64,000 bases of DNA from positions 52,008,806 to 52,072,805 of the forward strand of contig NC_134095.1 of the NCBI RefSeq assembly GCF_000715075.1, read 5' to 3'. Positions 55,326-64,000 of the stretch are shown here, in pieces. Within the stretch, counting starts at the first letter, position 1. Each line of letters starts with the position of its first letter. The stretch is from Nicotiana tabacum (Eukaryota > Streptophyta > Magnoliopsida > Solanales > Solanaceae). The position numbers were made by a program, and so were the translations under genes. The notes beneath the pieces were generated by a model. The model was not told the DNA's origin. It was given only the letters and a program-made list of their open reading frames with translations, and did no database searches.

Positions 55326-55666
55326 GTTTGGCCAAGCTTCTAAAATCTGCCTATTTTGAAAAGTGTTTTATTCAATTATGTTTGACTAATCAATTTGAAA
55401 AAGTGATTAGTGTTTGGCTAATCAATTCGAAATGTACTTTTGAGCAGCAATTAGTGTTTGGTCAAACTTTTAAAAAGTATTTCTAATTGTATTTTTCTTA
55501 AAAGTACTTATCAAAAAAGTACTTGTGGGAAGAAGCTACTTTTTTTCCTCAGAAATTACTTTTGCTTTTGTTCAAAAATATTTTTTTTCCTTCAAAAAAC
55601 TTGGTCAAATACTTTCACTTTAGAAAGAAAGAAAATATTTTAGCCAAAAATAAAGCTTGGTCAAAC
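55326..55666. mobile_element. MITE-like element with 14-bp inverted ends
   Basis: GTTTGGCCAAGCTT (55326-55339) and AAGCTTGGTCAAAC (55653-55666) are inverted with one mismatch, 341 bases apart. The interior is AT-rich with several internal copies of GTTTGGTCAAAC-like motifs and AAAGTACTT. It has no coding capacity. Such elements are common in Solanaceae; the superfamily is not assigned because no clear target duplication is visible. Confidence 0.65.
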
Positions 55667-55920
55667 AGACTAGCTTGAAGTAGGGTGGTATAGGAGAAGT
55701 GAAATATACCGTGTCTGCAAATTTGGGACCACATATCCAAATCATGCTCTCTTTTTTTTTGCTCTGTATATAATAATATACTTTGATAAATAAAATAGTT
55801 TAGTTGCCAAAGAAAAGTCAATTTAAAAGATAAATTGTCCTTAAAGTGGGATTAGTAACCTGAAAAGGTGTTACTTGCTGCATCATATCATCATAATTAT
55901 ACTATATTGAGTGTTATAAA
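55667..55920. other. Unassigned sequence
   Basis: About 250 AT-rich bases between the MITE and the LTR of element C. Nothing recognised. Confidence 0.5.
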
Positions 55921-58321
55921 TGTCACACCTCCTTTTTGCGCGCCCGCCCCGAAGGGTTAAATGCGCGAGGGAGTTTTTCCAATTTAAGTGACAATATTCG
56001 AAATGGATTATTTATTTAATTCAGAGTCGCCACTTGGGAAAGGTTTGGCTTTTGGTGTCCCAAGTCACCGGTTTATCTTGAATCCCAAATCGAGGAAATT
56101 TTCGACTTTCCAAATGAAGTCTGCGAACCAAAAATTCTAATTAAGGAATTCTGTTGACCCGAGGGAAGGTGTAGGCACCCACGGATCCCGTGGTTCTAGC
56201 ACGGTCGCTTAAATTGTTATAATGGCTAAATATTTGATTTTAATACATGTTATAACTTGTGTGCTTTTATTAAGTTTAAACCGCTTTTATTATTATTTTT
56301 TAATAGAATTGCAACGTCGTGAAAATGCATCTCGAACCACGTCGCAATCAATGCACCCGTGGTTGTTAATACATTCTGACTCCATTGAGATTTGGATTTG
56401 GGACACATAAATGCGCACACGAATTTAAGAATGTAATTTAATTAAAATCGCGCCTAAAGAGTCTAACGCGTTATTATCTTTGAGGAAGGCTGCGAAATTC
56501 GCTGAACAGCCCATCCCAAATTCTGAGTATTTTTAGTATATACATTTATGAGGGCCCCGCAGTTTGTGCATTTTATTGGGCGAGGCTCGACTCATTTTAT
56601 TTTTAAAAGGGCAAGCCTAAAAGCAACTATGATTTTTATTTTTTTTGTTTTGTCTCTATCAAAAAAATAATCCTAATTTATTCACTAAGATTATCTAGAG
56701 CCATTATAATCGGGTTACATGAGATGCACCCCCGAAATTTAGAAATTAAGCATCACAACTACGTCACGGGAACCGTACCCGTAATCACAATGATTTATTA
56801 ATTGCACCTAATCAACGAAACTTGATTAATAACATCTACCAATTCAAACGAATCTAGCTTTCATTTAGTGACTTGAGAAAATAATTCTAATCAAACACAC
56901 ATAAATCAAAACAGAAACAAAAGAAACAATAGTAAAACATTTAGACAGATCTAAATCAAAACTGAAACATTCATCTAATGCAAACAAGAAATTAGAGGAA
57001 ATGAACCTTTGATATGAATATTCTATCAATAGACTGAGAAGACAACCTTCTTCATGAAATGGATACAGCTCAACAATCGTTACTCCAAAACGAAATAAAG
57101 CCAAGCAAAACCATACGGACTAGAAGGAGACTCAAAAGGAAACCTGGACTAGCGACTTTGACCGGCGACGAAAATCCAAACGCATCTGTTCCGATTTCTT
57201 TTAGCCGATTTCAGCAGATCTTTTGGCTCATTTTTGGTGGTGTTAGGGGTGGATTTTATGGCTGTTTGCAACAGGTTTTTGCTGATATTTTAGAGGTCGT
57301 TTTGACTGAAGAAACAGAGCTATTTTCAAGCTTGTTTTGATGTGTTTTGAACTGATTTTGATGGCTGAAATATTGGAGCTTCAAGGCTGGTTTTGATGGT
57401 GAAAAGTTAGTTGTTTTCTGGTTTGAGAAGAAAGAAAGAAGGAGATACATTAGGGAGGGGGTGTTCTGCCCGTGTATATCCGCGGTATATTGAGTGTATA
57501 TCGAAGGTATACCCTGTCCGCGTTTTTGGGGGGGGGTGTTCTTTTGCAGAAAAATGGGTAGTGGTTGGGTGGTTTGAAGAAGATGAAGAGAGGAGAGGGG
57601 GCTGGTGTCTAAGGTCTTCTCCCGTGTGTGTTTTTGTTTGGGTTTTAATGGAGAATATTGAAGACCATGTGTGTGTTGTGTGTTGTGTGCATGTGCTAGC
57701 ATGTGTGAGTTGTGTGTTGTGTTCATGTGCTAGCATGTGTGAGTTGTGTGTTGTGTTCATGTGCTAGCATGTGTGAGTTGTGTGTTGTGTTCATGTGCTA
57801 GCATGTGTGAGTTGTGTGTTGTGTTCATGTGCTAGCATGTGTGAGTTGTGTGTTGTGTTCATGTGCTAGCATGTGTGAGTTATGTGTTGTTATGTGCATC
57901 TCGGCTGAAAATATTTTGGGCTAGGTCCGAAAATTAGGCCTAAAATGAGTCGTTTGAACCCAAATATTATTCTTTCCTCGCAACCGAGAATAAAAACACG
58001 ACCTTATTTAATTAATCCTACGTAAGCAGAATAATTATTAAAACAAACTGACAATTAAAACAAAAATATATATATATATATTTTTTGTATTTTTAAATTT
58101 ATATAAAAATAAAAATAAAGTACTATTTTTGTATTTTTTTCAAAATTTATGAGAAATAAATAAACTAAAATTTATATATCTTTTTTTTGTAATTTTCATT
58201 TTTGTGACGAAAATAAAGTAAAAAGAGTCAAAATAAGCTGAAATAGCTACATTAAGGCTAAATTAAATATTTACGTGCTAAAAATGTGAAAGATTTGGGG
58301 AGGGACAAAAATCACATGTCA
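55921..58321 (-). repeat. 3' LTR of element C
   Basis: Plus-strand TGTCACACCTCC at the left end and ATCACATGTCA at the right end; on the minus strand TGACATGTGATTTTTG...GGAGGTGTGACA. About 2.4 kb. It contains the LTR-terminal phrase AGAGTCGCCACTTGG found in reverse in elements A and B, a minisatellite at 57685-57895 and an AT run near 58065-58081. The overlapping frames at 57256-57767 come from the minisatellite and low complexity. Confidence 0.85.
57685..57895. repeat. 34-bp minisatellite in LTR C, six units
   Basis: ATGTGCTAGCATGTGTGAG recurs at 57691, 57725, 57759, 57793, 57827 and 57861, exactly 34 bases apart, with nearly identical units. The LTR of the related element A has no such array. 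Confidence 0.92.
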
Positions 58322-58368
58322 ACAGCTGCCCCTCTTTGACTGGAAATGTGAAGAGTTTTCAGACAAAG
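58322..58368 (-). other. Polypurine tract and hairpin of element C
   Basis: Minus-strand CAAAGAGGGGCAGCTGT abuts the LTR. Upstream, CTTTGTCTG (58360-58368) pairs with CAGTCAAAG (58334-58342) at eight of nine positions. The loop contains AACTCTTC, as in A and B. Confidence 0.72.
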
Positions 58369-58435
58369 AATGACTAGACAGGTTTTTGACCCGACCCTTA
58401 TTTAAGGAGACCAAAAGAAAGACGAAAGGAGAATG

Positions 58436-58504
58436 TGACCGAGCTCTGGTATCTGAGCTGCCTACATATCCTTGGCTATAAAGAAATCAGGCCATGTGTA
58501 GTTC
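58436..58504 (-). ncRNA. Conserved two-hairpin RNA block, copy C1
   Basis: On the minus strand GAACTACACATGG... Hairpin 1 CTACA/TGTAG, with inner GGC/GCC. Hairpin 2 AGCTC/GAGCT. It ends CGGTCA, 114 bases from the LTR. Confidence 0.6.
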
Positions 58505-59104
58505 AGAAGTGAATGGGGCGATGGAGTGCCGAGGTTGAGAGTCGCGCGAGGTTCCGTCGAAGTTCCGGTCTGATGTCCTATTTATTACATAAAAATCAAA
58601 ATTAAAAAGACTAACTAAGCCTATCAGCTACGAGTTACAAGATTCCTATCTATAATTCTTTTGCAACTTGATCTTGGGTCTTAGGCTGATTCTGCTTGTA
58701 GACTTCGATCCGAATCTTGATGCTTGCAAGTTGTAGGCGCTTGTTTATTTTTGCAGTATTGAATGAAACGGGATTGGCGGAGCTCGGGAATTTGATCCAA
58801 TTTTTGAGCGACCTGCCATTTGTTTGTTCCAATATGTGGGAACATCTTCCTTTTTTCTTTTGCTCTTTTTTCTTCTTTTTCTTCTTTTCTTTATTCTAGG
58901 TTGAGACTCATCTCGTGGGTCGTCTCGATCCATGCGCCTCGAGGTTAGACCTGCGGGGAAAAACAAACGAACGAAATTTTCTGCCCCAGTTTCACTAGGA
59001 AAATTTCAGGAGTTAATTGCCGGGAAGTTTATAGAATTGATGAAGGGATTGGAAAATTTCAGTCTACAAAATGCCAACTCCGGGATTGGATCACTAATAT
59101 TGCC

Positions 59105-61640
59105 ACAAGGTAAGAATGCTCAGTTTAGGGTTGGAGCCCTAATGCTGGCTAAATGGAAAAAGTTCAGTTCAGGGTTGGAGCCCTAATGCTGACTGAATGG
59201 AAAAAGTTTAGTTCAGGGTTGGAGCCCTGATGCTGACTGAATGGAAAGAGTTTAGTTCAGGGTTGGAGCCCTGATGCTGACTGAAAGGAAAAGTTCAGTT
59301 CAGGGTTGGAACCCCAATGCTGGCTAAATGGAAAGAAGTTCAGTTTAGGGTTGGAGCCCTAATGTTGACTAACTGGAAAAAGTTCAGTTGAGGGTTGGAG
59401 CCCTTATGCTGACTAAATGGAAAGAGCTCAGTTCAGGGTTGAAGCCCTAATGCTAACTGAATGGAAAGAGTTCAGTTCAGGGTTGAAGCCCTGATGCTGA
59501 CTGAATGGAAAGAGTTCAGTTCAGGGTTGGAGCCCTGATGCTGACTGAAGGGAAAAGTTCAGTTCAGGGTTGGACCCCCAATGCTGGCTAAATGGAAAAA
59601 AGTTCAGTTTAGGGTTGGAGCCCTAATGCTGGCTAAATGGAAAGAAGTTCAGTTTAGGGTTGGAGCCCTAATGCTGACTAACTGGAAAAAGTTCAGTTTA
59701 GGGTTGGGGCCCTAATGCTGACTGAATGGACAAAAGTTCAGTTTTAGGGTTTAAAACCCTAATGCTGACTAAATGGGAAAAGTTCAGCTTAGGGTTTAAA
59801 ACCCTAATGCTGACTAAAGGGAAAAAGTTCAGTTTAGGGTTTAAAACCCTAATGCAGGCTGAAGGAAAGAGTTCAGTTTAGGGTTTAAAACCCTAATACT
59901 GACTACAGGAAAGAGTTCAGTTTAGGGTTTAAAACCCTAATGCTGACTAAATGGGAAAAGTTCAGTTTAGGGTTTAAAACCTTAATGCTGACTACAGGAA
60001 AGAGTTCAGTTTAGGGTTTAAAACCCTAATGCTGACTAAATGGGAAAAATTCAGTTTAGGGTTTAAAACCCTAATGCTGACTAAAGGGAAAAAGTTCAGT
60101 TTAGGGTTTAAAACCCTAATGCTGACTGAAGGAAAGAGTTCAGTTCAGGGTTTAAAATCCTAATGCTGACTGAAGGAAAGAGTTCAGTTCAGGGTTTAAA
60201 ACCCTAATACTGACTGAAGGAAAGAGTTCAGTTCAGGGTTTAAAACCCTAATGCTGACTAAAGGAAAAGTTCAGTTTAGGGTTTAAAATCCTAATGCTGA
60301 CTAAAGGAAAGAGTTCAGTTTAGGGTTTAAAACCCTAATGCTGACTAAAGGAAAGAGTTCAGTTTAGGGTTTAAAACCCTAATGCTGACTGGCTGGAAAG
60401 AGTTCAGTTTAGGGTTTAAAACCCTAATGCTGACTGAATGGAAAAAGTTCAGTTTAGGGTTTAAAACCCTAATACTGACTGAATGGGAAAAAGTTCAGTT
60501 TAGGGTTTAAAACCCTAATGCTGACTAAAGGGAAAGTTCAGTTTAGGGTTTAAAACCCTAATGCTGACTAAAGGAAAGAGTTTAGTTTAGGGTTTAAAAC
60601 CCTAATGCTGACTAAAGGGAAAGTTCAGTTTAGGGTTTAAAACCCTAATGCGGACTAAAGGAAAGAGTTCAGTTTAGGGTTTAAAACCCTAATGCAGACT
60701 AAAGGAAAGAGTTCAGTTTAGGGTTTAAAACCTAATGCTGACTAAAGGAAAAGTTCAGTTTAGGGTTTAAAACCCTAATGCTGACTAAAGGAAAAGTTCA
60801 GTTTAGGGTCTAAAACCCTAATGCTGACTGAAGGAAAAGAGTTCAGTTTAGGGTTTAAAACCCTAATGCTGACTGAAGGAAAGAGTTCAGTTTAGGGTTT
60901 AAAACCCTAATGCTGACTAAAGGAAAAAGTTCAGTTTAGGGTTTAAAACCCTAATGCTGACTAAAGGAAAGAGTTCAGTTTAGGGTTTAAAACCCTAATG
61001 CTGACTGAAGGAAAGAGTTCAGTTTAGGGTTTAAAACCTTAATGCTGACTAAAGGAAAAGTTCAGTTTAGGGTTTAAAACCCTAATGCTGACTAAAGGAA
61101 AAGTTCAGTTCAGGGTTTAAAACCCTAATGCTGACTAAAGGAAAAAAGTTCAGTTTAGGGTTTAAAACCCTAATGCTGACTGAAGGAAAGAGTTCAGTTT
61201 AGGGTTTAAAACCCTAATGCTGACTAAAGGAAAAGTTCAGTTTAGGGTTTAAAACCCTAATGTTGACTAAAGGAAAGAGTTCAGTTTAGGGTTTAAAACC
61301 CTAATGCTGACTGAAGGAAAGAGTTCAGTTTAGGGTTTAAAATCCTAATGCTGACTAAAGAAAAAGTTCAGTTTAGGGTTTAAAACCCTAATGTTGACTA
61401 AAGGAAAGAGTTTAGTTTAGGGTTTAAATCCCTAATGCTGACTAAAGGAAAAAAGTTCAGTTTAGGGTTTAAAACCCTAATGCTGACTACAGGGAAAAGT
61501 TTAGTTCAGGGTTTAAAACCCTAATGCTGTCTAAAGGGAAAAGTTCAGTTTAGGGTTTAAAACCCTAATGCTGACTAAAGGAAAGATTTCAGTTTAGGGT
61601 TTAAATCCTAATGCTGACTAAAGGGAAAAGGTTCAAGGAT
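59105..61640. repeat. Minisatellite array of about 58 units of 41-45 bp with an internal inverted repeat
   Basis: The main unit contains TTCAGTTTAGGG, TTTAAAA, then CCCTAATGCTGACT and a purine spacer. The left 0.6 kb (59105-59720) uses a variant with GGTTGGAGCCC in the centre; the rest uses GGGTTTAAAACCC. Both are near-palindromes: TCAG and TTAGGG on the left against CCCTAA and CTGA on the right. In the variant half, TCAGGG is mostly paired with CCCTGA and TTAGGG with CCCTAA. Units contain one TTTAGGG and one CCCTAAA-like motif, but this is not telomeric repeat. Confidence 0.93.
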
Positions 61641-61955
61641 ACTAACTGACACCCTTTTTTTGAATTTTCTTGTTTTAGTAAAAGGTAAAAGAGAATTTCT
61701 TGGAAACTTACCTTTCGAGTGGATTCCTTATTACCGAACTGTTTCTTGTACTCATGTACCTTCTTCTTTGGGTGACACCTGCTTTTTGCACGGTTGTCTT
61801 GGATTATACCTGTTTCAAACTTCTCAAACAAAGAACTATTGTTAGCTCGGAAATGGCGGTTGGTTCGGTGACCTTGATTGTTCCAGTTGCTTTGTTGCGT
61901 CCTTATTTTTGTTGCGAAGTCCTGCCATTGATTGGATTCAAACGGGGATTTCAAC
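61641..61955. other. Element C 3' UTR, non-repetitive stretch
   Basis: About 300 bases between two arrays, with overlapping short frames on both strands. Nothing recognised. Confidence 0.5.
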
Positions 61956-62340
61956 GGGGATTTTAATTAGGAGACTCTGTGGGGATTTGTACAAGGGGAA
62001 GCTTTGTGGGGATTTGTACAAAAGGGACTTGCTGGGGATTTGTTGCAAAACGGGCTTTCCAGGATTTGTTGGGGTAAGCTCGCAGGGAAATCTTTACAAA
62101 GGGACTTGCTGGGGACTTTTTGGGGAAATCTTTTTTTTTTAATTTAAACAAAGGGAGACCCTGTGGGGATCTTGCACAAGAGGGAAAAATTTGTGGGGAT
62201 TTTGCTGGGGCAAACTCTTTGGGGAATATTTACAAAGTGGATTCTTTGTGTGGATTTGTACAAAAGGAAAGCCCTATGGGGATTTGTACAAGGCGGACTT
62301 GCCGTTGATTTGTTGGGGTAGGCTATGCTGGGGAAAAATT
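61956..62340. repeat. Degenerate short tandem repeats (GGGGATTTGTACAA type)
   Basis: The phrase GTGGGGATTTGTACAAA recurs about every 30-60 bases in diverged copies, with CTTGCTGGGG between them. Confidence 0.75.
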
Positions 62341-62519
62341 TCTCTTTTCTTTTTTTTCTTTTTGTGACTTTACACCAAATGCAGTCAACATTATGATCCA
62401 TCAGGTTTGGACAAACATACCAATGAAACGAGGTATTTTCCTTCATGAGACGGAATTTCGTGAAACCAAACCTGCCACCTATCCTTTTCAGTATATCTGG
62501 GACTTGGGGTTAAAACTGA

Positions 62520-64000
62520 AAGGGATTTAAAGGAAAAATAAAGTAAAGACACGGAGAAAGCAAATTTCATAAAAGAAGTGTCCTTTTCGGGACACGAAAG
62601 ACTTATCTGAGGGAAACAATGCTGACTTTAAATGGATATGACATGCTTTTTGGGCTGGACGCCTGACCTTCAATGAACTTGCATTTCCCCCTGAACCAAA
62701 ATGGATCTGCGTTTTCAAAACGGTGGGACATGCCAAAATCTCTTGAGGTGGAGTCATCCTTTTGGCCAACAGCGCCCTTTGCGAGTTTTCGCTAGTCGAC
62801 CTCTCTCATTTCTCTTCCTGTTGTCGCTTGATAGCACTCTTTGCGAGTTTTTTACTAAACAAGCTCTCTCATTTTGGTTTCTCTACTCCCGTCGCCTCGC
62901 GGTGCCCGTAGGTTTTCACCGTCGAGACTCTCTCATTTTATTTCTCTCAATTTAGAGTGTGTCGGTCTCCATTCGTGACGCTTCTTGGCTTCCCGCTACC
63001 TTTGGTAATTGATATGAAGGGTTGTGCTTGGTAAAGAGAGGTAGATGATACTACGACTTTTAAACCGTTTGACGTGCCCCGGTTTCAATTTCAGGGTAAA
63101 TGGAATTTTATTGTTGGTGTGACTGAACCTCAGGGAGAGGCTGCCTACGTATCCTTTCGGAATCAAGTCATACGTAGTTCAGGCTCAATCAATTGTTTTT
63201 TTTTTCCGGAGCATCAGGGATTTTTTGATCCTCAAACCTAACTGCAATGGCTAGTCGCGTGGGACTTAACCTTTCCAACTTTATTTTGCCTTTGTAGGCC
63301 TTTTTTCTGTCTTCTTTCTTCCAACTTCAATTTTAGAGCATTTGGGGGTACCTTGGTTTCTTCGACTTTGCTGAGGCGATTAGCCATGTGAAACTCAACC
63401 CTTTCAACTTCAATTGCCTTTATAGGCGCTTTAATTTGATTTTCTCCTTCCAAGAGTTTTGATTCCTGAGCATCGGCCGCCATGGCCAGTCGAGGTCGAC
63501 TTGATGCACCTGCTGAGGCTGGGTGCCTTTTGCACATTAGCGTGTATCAAACGAAAGCCCTGTAAATCAGTCTTGCCAATCTTTCTTTGTCTTGGTTTTG
63601 GAACAGTGTTAGACCAAAAGGGATTCAAAGAGAAACAAATAATTGAATGGAGAGAGTTTAAAACTAGAAGTGTCCCTTTCGGGGAAAGGAGAGAAGGACT
63701 TATCCGGAGTACATGCGGACTTCAATGAACATGACATGCCTTTTGGACTAGATGCCTGATCTGTGTAAACCGTCTGACTCCCAAAAATTTATCACAACTT
63801 TGCTTTGAATACCGAGGAACCTTGCTAGGACTCTGTTGATGACGGTGGTTGTGAGGATCTCATTTTCGATCATGGGCGCCCTTTGCGCGTTTTCACGAGC
63901 TGGCATTTTCATTTCATTTCTTACCATCTCCTTATAGTGCCCGTGTGGGTGTTCACTAACAAGACTTCTCATTTGATTTTCTCTGCTTACCGTCGCCTTA
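62520..64000. repeat. Diverged direct duplication of about 1.1 kb in the element C 3' UTR
   Basis: 62560-62960 and about 63650-64000 share an order of phrases: AGAAGTGTCC and TTTCGGG, GACTTATC, GACATGC and TTTTGG, GCCTGA, GCCCTTTGCG, then CTCTCATTT-like sequence and CGTCGCC. On the minus strand these contain the GGTGAAAACC unit seen in element A at 13139-13320. Short imperfect repeats around GCCTTTGTAGGC and GCCTTTATAGGC lie at 63260-63440. No pol sequence is reached. Confidence 0.65.
63120..63180 (-). ncRNA. Conserved two-hairpin RNA block, copy C2
   Basis: On the minus strand CTACGTAT pairs perfectly with ATACGTAG, with an inner TCC-GAAA-GGA tetraloop stem. Hairpin 2 pairs AGCCTC with GAGGTT. 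It ends CAGTCA. It lies between the two halves of the duplicated region. Confidence 0.65.

Larger units (their letters stand above)
55921..64000 (-). mobile_element. Element C: Ogre/Tat-like retrotransposon, 5' part outside window
   Basis: Minus-strand order read from the right: 3' UTR repeats, conserved block, tandem arrays, second block, hairpin, polypurine tract, 3' LTR ending at 55921. LTR ends match element A. No pol is reached before the window ends, so its coding part would lie to the right. The visible 3' UTR is at least 5.7 kb, far longer than in A or B. Confidence 0.82.

Noticed and set aside
57256..57767. Overlapping 156-, 117- and 118-codon frames on both strands
   Set aside because: They overlap on both strands, lie in LTR C and owe their length to the 34-bp minisatellite and simple sequence.
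59105..61640. Interstitial telomere repeats
   Set aside because: TTTAGGG occurs once per 41-45 bp unit beside an inverted partner; there is no (TTTAGGG)n run. It is a minisatellite in a retrotransposon 3' UTR.

Overview
This window is repeat-dominated nuclear DNA of a large-genome dicot. The LTR ends, the tRNA-Met-type primer sites and a MITE of the GTTTGGCCAAGCTT type suggest Solanaceae, probably Nicotiana; that is a judgement from sequence style, not a database match. I see no intact host gene and no RNA gene. Almost every base between 1 and 54004, and again from 55921 to the end, belongs to LTR retrotransposons, many inserted into one another.

Layout. Element A (Ogre/Tat-like Ty3/gypsy, + strand) enters at the left edge in mid reverse transcriptase and ends at 19691 with a 3.8 kb 3' LTR. 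Its integrase is split by element E (1977-11785, - strand), a complete 9.8 kb LTR element with 3 kb LTRs, a perfect 5-bp target duplication (GATTA) and a non-coding interior. Element D (19692-26363, - strand) is a relative of E. Its interior abuts the end of A, so A appears to have inserted into D and the rest of D lies left of the window. D sits in the 3' end of a Ty1/copia element F (- strand; 26364-27222 and 48437-54004). F is itself split by element B (27223-48436, + strand), a complete 21.2 kb Ogre-like element with 4.6-4.7 kb LTRs and target duplication CCTGC. B carries, in order, ORF1, gag, protease with a G-patch, a candidate 191-bp intron, RT, RNase H and integrase. From 54005 to 55920 there is unassigned DNA with one MITE. 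Element C (55921 to the end, - strand) is a third Ogre-like element. Only its 3' LTR and a very long repeat-filled 3' untranslated region are in view.

How the parts relate. A, B and C share a 3' architecture: pol, a conserved block of about 60-70 nt, a hypervariable stretch of tandem repeats that differs completely between elements, a second copy of the block, a hairpin, the polypurine tract, then the LTR. All six copies of the block fold on paper into the same two hairpins, with compensatory base changes. This is the most interesting signal in the window. All coding regions are decayed. Most in-frame stops in the Ogre genes look like C-to-T changes at glutamine or arginine codons, as expected of methylated, silenced elements. 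The copia element also has single-base frameshifts in homopolymer runs and has lost two catalytic-motif residues. Relative order of insertion: copia F before B and D; D before A; A before E.
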